From Hyphococcus luteus (lineage in GTDB: Bacteria > Pseudomonadota > Alphaproteobacteria > Caulobacterales > Parvularculaceae): a stretch of DNA of 64,000 nucleotides. The notes under the pieces were generated by a model. It ran no database searches. It saw only the letters and a program-made list of their open reading frames with translations, and had not been told where the DNA came from. This document shows positions 8,326-17,949 of the stretch, piece after piece. Position 1 is the stretch's first letter; every line of letters starts with the position of its first letter. Location: contig NZ_PJCH01000003.1 in NCBI RefSeq assembly GCF_002943565.1, positions 380,001-444,000 on the forward strand, in the 5' to 3' direction. The position numbers and the translations under genes were made by a program.

Positions 8326-10124
8326 TTCGCCTTCGCGTCGCCGGCGGCGGCGTCTTTCTTGGCCCAGGGCAGGTTCAGCCTTTGCCCGAGTTCAACCTTC
8401 ACGCCGTTTTTCTTCATGATGTACCATTGCTGGAAAATGCCGAGCGTCGTGTTCCAGAACCAGTAGAGCACAAGACCCGCCGCAAAAGACGCGAAGATAA
8501 AGACGAAGACAAACGGCATCAGCCCGAAAATCTGGGCCTGCACCGGGTCCGCCGGCGGCGGGTTCAGCTTGGTCTGGAACCACATGGCGACGCCCATCAA
8601 CAGCGGCAGAAAGCCGATGCCCAAAAGCCCGCCGATAATCGGCAGCACGGTCGGATCGAAAGGCAACAGGCCGAAGAGATTGAAAATCGTCGTCGGGTCC
8701 GGCGCCGAGAGATCGCTGATGTAAAGAAAAGGCTGGTGGCGCAGCTCGATTGTGACGAAGAGCGTTTTATAGAGCGCGAAGAAAATCGGCATCTGCAACA
8801 GGATCGGCAGACAGCCCGCCAGGGGATTGAGCTGCTCTTTCTTATAGAGCGCCATCATCTCCTGCTGCAGCTTCATCTTGTCGTCTTCATACCGTTCCTG
8901 AAGCTTTTTGATTTCCGGCTGCAGTTTTTTCATCTTCGACATGGACTCATAACCCTTGTTCGCCAAGGGAAACAAAATGAGCTTGATGATGAGCACGAGA
9001 AGAAGAATGGCGACGCCGAAATTGCCGATCGTATCGCCGAAAAAGTTGAGGGTATAGAAAATCGGCCGGGTGAGGAAAAAGAGGTGTCCCCAGTCCACCG
9101 CCTTGTCGAAATCGTAAATCCCAAGACCGCCGTTTTCCGGCTTGTGTTCATAGGACTGCAGAAGATCGACGTCCTTCGGCCCGCCGAACATATAAGACTG
9201 CATGGTCTGCGTTTCGCCCGGTTCGAGCGTTACCGGCTTCATCTCGTAATAAGATTGGAAAACAGGTTCGTCGGTCTTGCTTGTATTGGCGAGGGTCGCC
9301 TTGATCTCGGCATCCGCCGGCGGGATGGATGCCGCAAGCCAGAATTTATTGGTGATGCCGACCCAGCCGCCAACGCCGGATTCTTCGATCTTGGCGTCTT
9401 TGTTCTTTTTCAGCTTGTTATATTTGCGTTCGTAAAGCTTCGTGCCGATGACGCCAAGCGGGCCTTCCTGCAGAATCATCCGATGGATGTAATCGAGCGG
9501 CATGTTTCTCTGGACCACCGCCGCGTAAGGAAGAAGCGTTTTGGAGTCGCCGGACGTGTTGGTCACGGTCTGGGTCACCGTGAACATATATTTATCGTCG
9601 ACCGAAATGGTCTTCTCGTAAGCAACGCCGCCGCTTTCGCGTTTCAACGTCACCGGCGTTTGCGGGGTTAAGACATCGCCTTCGGCGACGGTCCATTGCG
9701 CATGGGCGGCTGTGTCCCTGCCGACAGCCCATCCTTGTTGCATGTAATGGCCATGCTCCGTGTCGGCGGGACTTAAAAGGCGGATTGGCGGGCTCTTATC
9801 ATCGACGGTCTGGTGATATTGCATCAGCTTCAGATCATCGAGGCGTCCGCCCTTCAGATTAATCGACCCTTCAAGGGTGGGCGTCTTGATCGGCACGCGC
9901 GCTGTGGAGTTTGCAATCGCCTCTTCGACCGTAAGCGCGGCCTTTTCATCCGTCAGACCGCTGATATTCGGGTCCATGCTCTGGGCTTCAGCTTCGGCCT
10001 CTTGCGTCGCCTGCTCGGCCTGCGCCGCCCGCTGGGCGTCGCGCTGGGGCGAGAGAACGAAAAAATCCCAAGCCAGAAACACGCCCATTGAGAGGACAAT
10101 CGCCAAGATTACATTGCGGTCCAT
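8322..10124 (-). CDS. yidC: Membrane protein insertase YidC
   Basis: Oxa1/YidC insertase of 600 residues that places proteins in the inner membrane with or without SecYEG. Residues 1-22 form the first membrane segment ([19 protein letters not shown]). A large periplasmic beta domain covers ~60-350. The conserved five-helix core follows, beginning near the [19 protein letters not shown] segment. It includes the cytosolic C1 hairpin ([17 protein letters not shown]) and the [20 protein letters not shown] helix. The C-terminus is positively charged, as expected for ribosome contact. It follows rnpA by 59 bases. Confidence 0.95.
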   Translation of the reverse strand: MDRNVILAIVLSMGVFLAWDFFVLSPQRDAQRAAQAEQATQEAEAEAQSMDPNISGLTDEKAALTVEEAIANSTARVPIKTPTLEGSINLKGGRLDDLKLMQYHQTVDDKSPPIRLLSPADTEHGHYMQQGWAVGRDTAAHAQWTVAEGDVLTPQTPVTLKRESGGVAYEKTISVDDKYMFTVTQTVTNTSGDSKTLLPYAAVVQRNMPLDYIHRMILQEGPLGVIGTKLYERKYNKLKKNKDAKIEESGVGGWVGITNKFWLAASIPPADAEIKATLANTSKTDEPVFQSYYEMKPVTLEPGETQTMQSYMFGGPKDVDLLQSYEHKPENGGLGIYDFDKAVDWGHLFFLTRPIFYTLNFFGDTIGNFGVAILLLVLIIKLILFPLANKGYESMSKMKKLQPEIKKLQERYEDDKMKLQQEMMALYKKEQLNPLAGCLPILLQMPIFFALYKTLFVTIELRHQPFLYISDLSAPDPTTIFNLFGLLPFDPTVLPIIGGLLGIGFLPLLMGVAMWFQTKLNPPPADPVQAQIFGLMPFVFVFIFASFAAGLVLYWFWNTTLGIFQQWYIMKKNGVKVELGQRLNLPWAKKDAAAGDAKAK

Positions 10125-10183
10125 GAAAAATCCCGATGAATTGCTGAAAGCCCGCGAGCGCCCTCGCCCCGCGCCATTCGTTG

Positions 10184-10519
10184 TTATGTAGTGCTGCGCG
10201 AGAGCCTTAAAAGGGCGCGCTTCATATCGTCAAGCAGCATAGCGTAATTGCGCGCATAAGCCGCCTTGCGCGCCACCAGAACATAATCGGTCCCCGGGGC
10301 CGCATGGGCCGGGAAAACCTCCCGGGCCGCGGCCCTCAGGCGCCGCCGGATGCGGTTGCGGACCACCGCGCCGCCCAGTTTCTTGGTGACGGTAAGCCCG
10401 AGCCGGCTTTCAGGGCCGTTTTCGGGATTTTCCCGGGCGAGCATCAGGAATGACGGCGCATGGGCTTTAGCCGCCCCGCGCATCGCCAGAAAATCCCGGC
10501 GTTTTTTGATGACGCCCAT
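10184..10519 (-). CDS. rnpA: Ribonuclease P protein component
   Basis: Basic protein of 111 residues that binds RNase P RNA for 5' maturation of tRNAs. It has the RNR-type signature VVRNRIRRRLRAAARE, which forms the RNA-binding helix, preceded by RLGLTVTKKLGGA. It is placed between rpmH and yidC on the same strand. The yidD gene that often separates rnpA and yidC is absent; the 59-base gap is too short for it. Confidence 0.94.
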   Translation of the reverse strand: MGVIKKRRDFLAMRGAAKAHAPSFLMLARENPENGPESRLGLTVTKKLGGAVVRNRIRRRLRAAAREVFPAHAAPGTDYVLVARKAAYARNYAMLLDDMKRALLRLSRSTT

Positions 10520-10579
10520 GGGAATCCTCGCGCCGGAGACGCTATCTGATTGATTTGATTGTAAGTTTTTCGCCAGCGC

Positions 10580-10714
10580 TTAAGCGGAGAGCCGCTTGCG
10601 GCCTTTAGCGCGACGCGAGGCCAGCACCTTGCGGCCGCCCTTGGTCGCCTTGCGCGCGCGGAAGCCGTGACGGCGCTTGCGCTTCAGCCGGCTCGGTTGG
10701 AAGGTCCGTTTCAT
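10580..10714 (-). CDS. rpmH: 50S ribosomal protein L34
   Basis: A 44-residue, arginine/lysine-rich protein that begins [18 protein letters not shown] and ends KGRKRLSA, a near-textbook L34. The ATG is at 10714 on the minus strand and the TAA at 10580-10582. It heads the rpmH-rnpA-yidC-engB block, and its promoter must lie in the 10715-11047 gap. Confidence 0.96.
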   Translation of the reverse strand: MKRTFQPSRLKRKRRHGFRARKATKGGRKVLASRRAKGRKRLSA

Positions 10715-11047
10715 GGTTCAAGTCCTCAAGACGGGTGGAATCGCGGCGCGCGCCGCTCTTCAGCAGTCAAACAAGAGGCGGGGAGATAGACCGGCGGCGG
10801 CCTGACGTCAACACCGTGCGGGGCCATATCCAGCGCCTTTCCAGCCGATTTTGACGATTTCGCCCTCAGGGACCCCTCCTCTAACAGGTCCTGTTCCCGG
10901 TCTTGTGACCGCCTTCCCGGCGATCGTGAGTCGCAATCGCCTTCGCCTTCGCTAGAAAGGGCCGCAAAGGGCCTTATGGCTGGTCTATGCTCGTCCTGCC
11001 GCTGATTCTGTGAGACCCGCCCGTTTTCTCCCTTAAAAAGAGCGCCC
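10715..11047. other. Divergent intergenic region (rpmH / VTT-domain gene)
   Basis: About 330 bases between divergent genes. An open frame on the minus strand (10726-11106) overlaps the start of the VTT gene and looks like no known protein. The region should hold the rpmH and VTT-gene promoters, but I could not pick convincing -35/-10 pairs or DnaA boxes. Confidence 0.5.
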
Positions 11048-11779
11048 ATGTCCGAGACCTCCCCCGCCCACAGCCTGATGAAACGCGCCGCGCCGCTGCT
11101 GATCATCGCCGCCGCTCTCGCCTTCTTTTTCGCCCTGGGGCTCCAGCGCTATTTCACCCTTGATGCGCTGAGGGACAACCGCGAGGCCTTGCGCGCCTGG
11201 GTCGAGGCCAACCCGTTTCAGACCATGGCGGTCTTCTTTATCGTCTATGCGGCGGCGGTGGCGATCTCCTTTCCCGGCGCCAGCATTCTCACCATCTTCG
11301 GCGGTTTCCTTTTCGGCCTGTGGCCGGGAACGCCGCTCATCGTTTTCGCCGCGACCCTCGGCGCGACGATCATCTTCCTCGCGGCGAAAACCGCGCTCGG
11401 CGACGTTCTGTCAAAACGCGCCGGCGGGTTCGCCAAACGCATGGAAGAAGGTTTTCGAAAAGGCGAGCTTTCCTACATGTTCGTGTTGCGCCTGGCGCCG
11501 GTCTTTCCGTTCTGGGCGGTGAACATCGCCGCGGGCCTGATGGGCGTATCCTTGCGTAATTTCCTTGTCGGCACGTTTTTCGGAATCATTCCCGGCTCTT
11601 TCGTCTATGCAAGCATCGGCGCGGGCGCCGGCGCGACACTTGACGCGGGCGAAGACATTTCCCTTTCCGGCGTTCTTTTGAAACCGGAAGTCCTGACCCC
11701 GATCATCGGGCTTATCGTGCTGGCGCTGATCCCCGTTTTCCTCAAACGCAAAGCCGTCCCGAAGGCGGAGCAATCATGA
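11048..11779 (+). CDS. TVP38/TMEM64 (VTT/DedA-like) family membrane protein
   Basis: Inner membrane protein of 243 residues with about five hydrophobic segments. The VTT domain core is visible in the conserved stretch VAISFPGASILTIFGGFLFG and, after a charged loop, LRLAPVFPFWAVNIAAGLMG, which ends in the GT-FGIIPGSFVYA segment. VTT proteins are linked to lipid scrambling or membrane homeostasis. The stop overlaps the ATG of the next gene (ATGA), and VTT proteins are repeatedly found next to or fused with mercuric-reductase-like oxidoreductases, as here. The substrate or partner is not known. Confidence 0.88.
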   Translation: MSETSPAHSLMKRAAPLLIIAAALAFFFALGLQRYFTLDALRDNREALRAWVEANPFQTMAVFFIVYAAAVAISFPGASILTIFGGFLFGLWPGTPLIVFAATLGATIIFLAAKTALGDVLSKRAGGFAKRMEEGFRKGELSYMFVLRLAPVFPFWAVNIAAGLMGVSLRNFLVGTFFGIIPGSFVYASIGAGAGATLDAGEDISLSGVLLKPEVLTPIIGLIVLALIPVFLKRKAVPKAEQS

Positions 11780-13188
11780 CGCGGACCATCAAGGCGGATC
11801 TTTGCATCATCGGCGCAGGCTCCGGCGGGCTTTCCGTCGCGGCGGGCGCCGCCATGCTCGGCCGCAAGGTCGTGCTCATTGAAAAAGGCGCCATGGGCGG
11901 CGACTGCCTCAATACAGGCTGCGTGCCGTCAAAAGCGCTGATCGCCGCCGCAGCGCGCGCGCAGGCGATGCGCGAGGCGGAGAAATTCGGGATCGCCAGC
12001 GTCGAGCCCGACATCGATTTCGCCGCCGTCATGGAACACGTGCACGACGTCATCGAAGCGATCGCGCCCATCGACAGCCAGGAGCGCTTCGAAGGCCTCG
12101 GCGTCACGGTTTTGCGCGCGCATGCGGAGTTTACCGGCCCCCGCGAAGTCAAAGCCGGCGATGCGGCCGTCAAAGCAAAGCACTTCGTCATCGCGACAGG
12201 CTCGACGCCGTTCATCCCGCCCATCGAGGGCGTTGAGGACGTCCCTTACTTCACCAATGAAACCATCTTCGAAAACCGCAGACGCCCCGATCATCTCATC
12301 ATCATCGGCGGCGGGCCTATCGGCGTTGAAATGGCGCAGGCGCATGCCCGCCTCGGCGCCAAAGTCACGATCATCGAGGGCGGCCGAATTTTAGGCCGCG
12401 AGGATCCCGAATGTGTGGAGGTCGTGCGCGCGCGTCTCGTCCGGGAAGGCGTCGAGATTATCGAAGATGCGCAAGCGGAGAAAATTTCAAAGACGGAAAG
12501 CGGCGTCAGCATTTCCATCGGCGCGCGCGAGATCGACGGCTCGCATTTGCTGATCGCCGTCGGGCGCAAGCCCGTCGTCGACGGTTTGAATCTCGTAGCG
12601 GCGAATGTCGCTTATGACGACAAGGGACTGAAAACCGATAACCGCCTCAGGACGACGAACAAGCGCATCTATGCGGCGGGCGATGTCGCGGGCGGGCGCC
12701 AGTTCACGCATGTGGCGGGCTATCACGCCTCAATTCTCATCCGGAACATCCTCTTCAAGACGCCCGCGAAAAACAACGAACATCTCAGCCCCCGCGTCAC
12801 CTATTGCGACCCCGAACTCGCTCATGTCGGCCTTACGGAAGCGCAGGCGCGCGAGCGCCATGGCGAGGTAAGGATCGCGCGCTGGCCGTTCGCCAAGAAC
12901 GACCGCGCCGAGGCCGAGCGCGAAACCGAAGGCTTCGTCAAGGCCGTGACCGATAAAAAGGGCCGCATCCTGGGCGCAAGCATTGTCGGCCATAACGCCG
13001 GCGACCTTCTTCAGCCCTGGGTCCTCTCCCTTTCCTCGAAGCTCAAAATCCGCGACTTTACGGCCATGATTGCGCCCTATCCCACGCGCGGGGAAGCCAG
13101 CAAGCGCGCCGCCGGGGACTGGTACGCCGACAAGCTCTTTTCGCCGGGCGCCCGAAGGCTTATCTCTCTGCTTTCAATTTTCGATTAG
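11776..13188 (+). CDS. Dihydrolipoyl dehydrogenase/mercuric reductase-like FAD oxidoreductase
   Basis: Class I pyridine nucleotide-disulfide oxidoreductase of 470 residues. The N-terminal FAD fingerprint is IIGAGSGGLSVAAG. The redox-active disulfide is GGDCLNTGCVPSK (Cys44, Cys49). The NAD(P)-binding fold is IIIGGGPIGVEMAQ near residue 177, and a second FAD motif IYAAGDVAGG lies near residue 300. The dimerisation domain ends without the C-terminal His-x-x-x-x-Glu region being unusual. No C-terminal cysteine pair of true MerA is visible and there are no mer genes nearby, so mercury reduction is unlikely. Overlap with the VTT-domain gene suggests a two-gene operon of unknown substrate. Confidence 0.85.
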   Translation: MTRTIKADLCIIGAGSGGLSVAAGAAMLGRKVVLIEKGAMGGDCLNTGCVPSKALIAAAARAQAMREAEKFGIASVEPDIDFAAVMEHVHDVIEAIAPIDSQERFEGLGVTVLRAHAEFTGPREVKAGDAAVKAKHFVIATGSTPFIPPIEGVEDVPYFTNETIFENRRRPDHLIIIGGGPIGVEMAQAHARLGAKVTIIEGGRILGREDPECVEVVRARLVREGVEIIEDAQAEKISKTESGVSISIGAREIDGSHLLIAVGRKPVVDGLNLVAANVAYDDKGLKTDNRLRTTNKRIYAAGDVAGGRQFTHVAGYHASILIRNILFKTPAKNNEHLSPRVTYCDPELAHVGLTEAQARERHGEVRIARWPFAKNDRAEAERETEGFVKAVTDKKGRILGASIVGHNAGDLLQPWVLSLSSKLKIRDFTAMIAPYPTRGEASKRAAGDWYADKLFSPGARRLISLLSIFD

Positions 13189-13194
13189 AGCCTC

Positions 13195-14604
13195 ATGTCC
13201 GCCATCGCCAAACGATCGCTTTCGACCAAACTGCTTCTGCTGACGATCGTTTTCGTATTCGTGGCGGAATTCGTGGTGCTGGTCCCGTCCATCGCCAAAC
13301 AGCGGCGCGACTGGTTCAATCTGCGCTTCGAGGAAGCCTATCTCGCAAGCCTTGCGCTTGAGGGCCCGCGCGAAGCCGCGGCGGACGAAACCCTGGTGCG
13401 CCGGCTCTTCAACACCGCGAACATTCTCGGCGTCACCATCAACAGCGACGACATGCGCATGCTGATCCTGGCCCCGGAAATCAATCCCCATGGCGCGCCG
13501 GACATTGTCACCGTGGACCTTACCAGCGAAAACTGGTTCGACCTGATCGCCAATGCCTGGGGCACCATGCTGTCAAGCGGCGATCATCTGATTCAGGCGA
13601 CCGGCGCGCCGCAATTCGCGCCCAGCCAGACCGTCGACATCATCGTGTCGCAAGGGGCGCTGCGCGACGACCTGCTTTCCTATGCGCGCAACATCTTTCT
13701 CCTCTCGCTCATCATCTCGACCCTCACCGCCAGCTTCGTTTACTGGGCGCTGAACCGCATCATCGTCTGGCCGGTGAAACGCCTCACCGCCAATATCATG
13801 GCTTTCGACGCCGATCCCGAAAACGCGCAAGGCATTTTGACGCCGTCCGGGCGGAGCGATGAAATCGGCGCGGCGGAGGAAAGCCTCGCCGCCATGGAGA
13901 AAAGCGTGCGCGGGCTTCTGGGCGAGCGGCGCCGCCTCGCCGCGCTCGGCGCCGGCATCTCCAAGATCAGCCACGATCTCAGAAACGTTCTCGCCTCGGC
14001 GCAGCTGATGTCGGACCGGCTCGCCAAATCCGACGACCCAAGCGTTCGCAAGCTGGCGCCGCGCCTCATTTCGGCGCTCGACCGCGCCATCGGGCTCAGC
14101 CGGGACACGCTGACCTATGGGCGGATGGAAACGCGCATGCTCGAAAAGTCACCCATCGTTCTGCACGAGCTTGTGGAGGAAGTCTTCGAGGACACGGCGG
14201 CCATGGGCGTGACGGCGCAAAACAACACGCCGGAAGACCTCACCCTCATCGCCGACCGCACGCAGCTTTACCGCACGTTGTTCAACCTCGTGCGCAACGC
14301 CATCGAGGCGATGACCGGCGCGGCGAACGACGAAGACAAAGACGACCTTGGAAAGGTCAGCATCGACGTCGATATCGACGGGCGCGATATCCTGATCACC
14401 ATCGCCGACACCGGGCCGGGTCTGCCCGACCACGCCAAGGAAGAGCTGTTCGAGCCGTTCAAGGGATCGCAAAAACCCGGCGGCTCCGGCCTTGGCGTTG
14501 CGATTTCCGCAGAGATCGCGCGGGCCCATGGCGGCTCGCTGACGCTGCATAAAAGCGACGAGGAAGGCGCGGCCTTCCGTCTCCGCCTTCCGCAGGACGA
14601 TTAG
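13195..14604 (+). CDS. Membrane sensor histidine kinase
   Basis: Protein of 469 residues. Transmembrane segment 1 lies at ~15-35 and segment 2 at ~165-185, flanking a periplasmic sensor region of ~130 residues, followed by a HAMP-like linker. The dimerisation/phosphoacceptor helix is ISKISHDLRNVLAS with His260. The ATPase domain shows the N box NLVRNAIEAM, G1 ADTGPGLP and G2 GGSGLGVAISAEIA. The gene begins seven bases after the oxidoreductase stop. No response regulator lies beside it, so it is an orphan here; its signal cannot be inferred. Confidence 0.9.
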   Translation: MSAIAKRSLSTKLLLLTIVFVFVAEFVVLVPSIAKQRRDWFNLRFEEAYLASLALEGPREAAADETLVRRLFNTANILGVTINSDDMRMLILAPEINPHGAPDIVTVDLTSENWFDLIANAWGTMLSSGDHLIQATGAPQFAPSQTVDIIVSQGALRDDLLSYARNIFLLSLIISTLTASFVYWALNRIIVWPVKRLTANIMAFDADPENAQGILTPSGRSDEIGAAEESLAAMEKSVRGLLGERRRLAALGAGISKISHDLRNVLASAQLMSDRLAKSDDPSVRKLAPRLISALDRAIGLSRDTLTYGRMETRMLEKSPIVLHELVEEVFEDTAAMGVTAQNNTPEDLTLIADRTQLYRTLFNLVRNAIEAMTGAANDEDKDDLGKVSIDVDIDGRDILITIADTGPGLPDHAKEELFEPFKGSQKPGGSGLGVAISAEIARAHGGSLTLHKSDEEGAAFRLRLPQDD

Positions 14605-14616
14605 CGCAAAGCGAAC

Positions 14617-16446
14617 CTATTCTGTTTCCAACGTCCCGCTGAGCCATATTCCCTCCCGGCGCGGATCGGCGCCGCCCTGGAAAGAGCCGTCCGGCAGGCG
14701 CTTGAACGCATGGACGCCGCTATTAAGCCCGCGCACTTCAACCGGATGGCCCATGGCTTTCAGCCCTTCGACCACTTGCGAGTCGAAGCCGCCCTCTTCC
14801 AGGAGCGGCGCGCCGCGTGGATAAACGACATTCGGATATTCAATCGCCTCCTGGGCCGACATGTCCCAATCGATCATGGCGATAATGGTTTTCGCCACAT
14901 AGCCGATGATCGCCGGCCCGCCGGGCGAGCCGACGGCGGACCAGACTTCGCCGTTTTCATCGAAGACGATGCTGGGACTCATGGAGCTGCGCGGGCGCTT
15001 GCCCGGCGCGACCGCGTTCGCGACCGGCTTGCCGTCGCGCACCGGCAGGAAAGAAAAGTCCGTAAGCTGATTGTTGAGCACCATGCCCGCCGCCATCAGA
15101 TGGCTGCCGAAAGCAAATTCCACCGTCGCCGTCATCGACACCACATTGCCTTCAACATCGACAATCACGAAATGGCTGGTCGAGGGCGGTTCGGGCGAGG
15201 CGTCGGCGCCGTAGCGCTTCCACTGGCCGGCGCCGTCTTCAATGTCATAGGCGGACGGATCGCCCGGCTCGACGCTTTCGGCGGCCTTCGTCTTGTCGAT
15301 GAGGGCGGCGCGCGCTTGCAAATAGGCCGGGTTCAAAAGCCCGGCGATCACCGCCTCCGGCGACAGCCCCTCGTCGGAGAGATGCTCGTTATCGGCGAGA
15401 TACTGGTTGCGGTCCGCATAAGCGAGCCGCGAGGCCTCGAAAATAAGATGCAGCGCCTCGATGGACCCGGCCCCGGCGCCCGCCATGTCGAAAGGCTCCA
15501 GGAGCGACAGAATCTGCACCAGCGTCACCCCGCCGGAGCTCGGCGGCGCCATGGAGCAGACCTGATAGGCGCGGTAAGGCCCGCAGACCGGATCAAGCTT
15601 TTCCGCCGTGTAGGTTTTGAGGTCCTCGAGCGTCATGCCGCCGGGCTGCGGCCCGCCGTTCACCGCCTCGACAATCGCCTCGGCGATCGGCCCTTCGTAA
15701 AACGCCTCGGCGCCGCCCTCAGCAACGGTTTTCAGCGTTTCGGCGTAAGCCGAATTTTTCAGGACGTGACCCACGGGCCACGGATTGCCCTCTTCGTCAT
15801 AAAAATAAGCCGCCGCCGCCGGCAATTGTTTCAGACGCGGAATGCGCTCCAACAAGCCGTTGAGCCGGGGCGAGACTTCAAACCCTTCCTCGGAAAGCGC
15901 GATCGCCGCTTCGAAATCCTCCGCCCAGGGCAGCGCGCCATGCGCCTCATGGGCCATTTCCAGCATGCGCACGGCGCCCGGCACGCCAACGGAAATGCCG
16001 CCGACCACCGCGTCGTAAAAGCCCATCGGCGTTCCGTCTTCCTTGAGGAAGCGCTCCGGCGTCGCCGAGGCGGGCGCGGTTTCCCGCCCGCTATAGGTCT
16101 CGAGCGTGTCGCTGGCCGCATCGTAATAGAGCATGAAGGCGCCGCCGCCGAGGCCGGAGGATTGCGGCTCCACAAGGCCCAGCACCGTCTCGGTCGCAAT
16201 CGCGGCGTCCACCGCCGAGCCGCCCTTTTTGAGGATCGCGGCCCCTGCTTCGGCCGCATGCGGGTTCGCTGCGGCGATGAACCAGCGCCCCGTTTCCACC
16301 GGCACGTCCGCAGCGGCGGCGGCCGCAGCCTGCGCTTCTGTCCCGGCCTCTTTTTCCGGCGCCGCCTCGCGGCTGCAGGCGGCCGTCATTGCCGCCGCCA
16401 GCGTCAATGCGCCCGCCGCCCAGATCCGTTTCATGTCGATTGTCAT
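14617..16446 (-). CDS. Gamma-glutamyltransferase (lipoprotein)
   Basis: N-terminal nucleophile hydrolase of ~609 residues that cleaves gamma-glutamyl bonds, for example of glutathione, in the periplasm. A signal with lipobox AAMTAAC precedes an alanine-rich linker. The large subunit has GGSAVDAAIAT and SSGLGGGAFM. The autoprocessing site is the threonine of PSTSHFVIVD, and the small subunit follows (VEGNVVSMTATVEFAFGS; PGGPAIIGYV). An alternative start is the fourth-codon ATG at 16434, which begins the canonical signal MKRIWAAGAL. It is convergent with the kinase gene. The Cys-anchored form is a family variation seen in several proteobacteria. Confidence 0.9.
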   Translation of the reverse strand: MTIDMKRIWAAGALTLAAAMTAACSREAAPEKEAGTEAQAAAAAAADVPVETGRWFIAAANPHAAEAGAAILKKGGSAVDAAIATETVLGLVEPQSSGLGGGAFMLYYDAASDTLETYSGRETAPASATPERFLKEDGTPMGFYDAVVGGISVGVPGAVRMLEMAHEAHGALPWAEDFEAAIALSEEGFEVSPRLNGLLERIPRLKQLPAAAAYFYDEEGNPWPVGHVLKNSAYAETLKTVAEGGAEAFYEGPIAEAIVEAVNGGPQPGGMTLEDLKTYTAEKLDPVCGPYRAYQVCSMAPPSSGGVTLVQILSLLEPFDMAGAGAGSIEALHLIFEASRLAYADRNQYLADNEHLSDEGLSPEAVIAGLLNPAYLQARAALIDKTKAAESVEPGDPSAYDIEDGAGQWKRYGADASPEPPSTSHFVIVDVEGNVVSMTATVEFAFGSHLMAAGMVLNNQLTDFSFLPVRDGKPVANAVAPGKRPRSSMSPSIVFDENGEVWSAVGSPGGPAIIGYVAKTIIAMIDWDMSAQEAIEYPNVVYPRGAPLLEEGGFDSQVVEGLKAMGHPVEVRGLNSGVHAFKRLPDGSFQGGADPRREGIWLSGTLETE

Positions 16447-16705
16447 CGCCCGCCCCGCTGTCTCATCTTCGCTACCGCAACATTCTTACGCGAGGCCGTC
16501 CCGTCTTTCGACCCCTATGGCCGGACAGCGGCAATCGGCCCGCCCTGCGCCCGGCGGCGGAACGCACTCTCCGGCAGGGCGTGAAGCGGGAAAAACCGCC
16601 GCAAATCAGCCGGGTGAAGGAAAGACGAAGAGATCGCCAGGGGGCGCTTGCAATTGCCGCCCGCTTGGGGTTAAACCCGCGCTTCCGCGCCTAAGCGGCC
16701 GGCCA

Positions 16706-16782
16706 GCACCCGTAGCTCAGCTGGATAGAGCACCAGACTACGAATCTGGGGGTCTGAGGTTCGAATCCTCACGGGTGCGCCA
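16706..16782 (+). tRNA. tRNA-Arg (anticodon ACG)
   Basis: A 77-base cloverleaf including an encoded CCA. The acceptor GCACCCG pairs with CGGGTGC and the discriminator is G. The D arm contains AGCTCAGCTGGATAGAGC. The anticodon loop CTACGAA gives ACG, read as ICG after deamination. The T arm contains GGTTCGAATCC. It lies at the boundary between the core chromosome and the mobile-remnant zone, a typical integration target; copies of its last ten bases recur at 17808 and 18319. Confidence 0.96.
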
Positions 16783-16924
16783 TACTCAATCTACTGAGTT
16801 CTCTAGGTTTTTCTTGAACCGCAACAGGCAAAGTGAAGCGCCTTGATAAAGACGCATGCGTATTGCCGCCTTACGGAAAAGCGCGCCTTGTCGACGTGCT
16901 CATCTCCAAAAGGCGGCTTTTTGC

Positions 16925-17593
16925 TTATTTGCGCTTGCGTTTGAACCAACCAAACGCCGCAAGGCCAGTAATCATCAAAGGCGCACCAGCCGGGAGCGGA
17001 ACTTCAGAAACACCGCCCGGCGAATAAGCCGTGATGAGGCGCGTCCAGTCGCCCGGGCTGCCGGCAGTCCAATTTATGTCAACAGCCAGACCGTTAAAAT
17101 CCGTCGTGTCGCCAGACTCCAGCCCGCGAAGACTGAAGTCATTATAGTCGAGGCCCGGCAGGCCGAGGAAATCGCTGGCGAAGAGGTTAGAGTCCGCCGT
17201 TATAAAAGCGAAGATTTGAGAATCGAGAGCAATAGTCGTGTCTATGGTCGATGAGCTGCCTTCGCCCGGATCCCATTGCAGATAGTGACTGGAAACGATC
17301 GTGCCAGCCTTGATAAAATAATCGCCGCCGCCGGCATCTTCTACGAAAGAAGCCGTCGTGTCGAAGACGCGGTCAACGCGCAGATCTTCTGTCAGAACGA
17401 AATTCTGGACTTCATTCCAGGCGAGAAGCTGACCGTCGTTCGGGTTCGTCGTTACAGGATTGGGCGGCGTATCCGTCACGGAGCAGCTGACTGCGCCAGT
17501 GCAGTCCCCAAGGCTGACAAAAGTCGCTGACCCCGCCGTCGGCAAGAGGCTAAGCGACAAGGCGCCAAACGCGGCAATCGTAAATCGGTTCAT
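16925..17593 (-). CDS. VPLPA-CTERM sorting domain-containing exported protein
   Basis: Exported protein of 222 residues. The signal peptide is MNRFTIAAFGALSLSLLPTAGSA. The C-terminus has the tripartite sorting tail VPLPAGAPLMITGLAAFGWF followed by KRKRK, the alphaproteobacterial VPLPA variant of PEP-CTERM signals processed by exosortase-type enzymes. The middle is a low-cysteine, beta-rich domain with several Asp/Ser/Thr-rich turns and no recognised fold. A strong ribosome site (GGAGGGAGA) lies before the ATG at 17593; longer in-frame readings to 17800 lack such a site. No exosortase gene is in this window. Confidence 0.85.
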   Translation of the reverse strand: MNRFTIAAFGALSLSLLPTAGSATFVSLGDCTGAVSCSVTDTPPNPVTTNPNDGQLLAWNEVQNFVLTEDLRVDRVFDTTASFVEDAGGGDYFIKAGTIVSSHYLQWDPGEGSSSTIDTTIALDSQIFAFITADSNLFASDFLGLPGLDYNDFSLRGLESGDTTDFNGLAVDINWTAGSPGDWTRLITAYSPGGVSEVPLPAGAPLMITGLAAFGWFKRKRK

Positions 17594-17783
17594 GATGCAA
17601 TCTCCCTCCATACCCCATCGAAACGCTAGCTTTTTTTGAAGCATGAAATTGTACATTTTTCCAACAAAAACTGGGGAAAGCCGCCCTTTACTCGTCGCAA
17701 ACGTGAAAATATCGGCATAATACAAACAAAGGTTGCGCCAATCAGGCATTATGCAGTTTCTAAAGTCCGTTTCTGCACCGCTT

Positions 17784-17818
17784 CCCAGTACTTTTTTCAC
17801 CCTCTCCGGTGCGCCATC
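17784..17818. repeat. Direct repeat copy 1 (tRNA-end-like)
   Basis: CCCAGT, then a pyrimidine-rich stretch, then CACCCTCTCCGGTGCGCCATC. It is nearly identical to 18294-18329. The last ten bases GGTGCGCCAT match the 3' end of tRNA-Arg plus one flanking base (16774-16783). The two copies bracket the YdeI-like gene and could be attachment-site duplications. The rest of the 17594-17949 gap holds nothing else I can recognise. Confidence 0.55.
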
Positions 17819-17949
17819 TTTTCAACCAACTGAATTTCCAAAGCTTTTTGGATCACCATAGAAACAGCCAAGAACTGTTCGGATTTGATGGTCGTTTATA
17901 GTCCAAAGCAGATGATTGACCGGTAAGGCATATTTGATAGTCGGTATAT

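Noticed and set aside
8382-9671. 429-codon plus-strand frame opposite yidC
   Set aside because: Shadow of a universally conserved gene; charged low-complexity translation.
10125-10714. Chromosome origin next to rpmH/rnpA
   Set aside because: No dnaA gene, DnaA-box cluster or AT-rich unwinding stretch was seen; in alphaproteobacteria this block is usually not at the origin.
10726-11106. 126-codon minus-strand frame upstream of rpmH
   Set aside because: Overlaps the start of the VTT gene, no family resemblance and no ribosome site; more likely chance in promoter DNA.
11776-13188. Mercuric reductase merA
   Set aside because: The redox CxxxxC is present but no C-terminal vicinal cysteines, HMA domain or other mer genes are seen.
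14710-16584. 624-codon open frame on the plus strand opposite gamma-glutamyltransferase
   Set aside because: Antisense shadow: Arg/His-rich translation, no start signals, and the opposite strand codes a complete enzyme.
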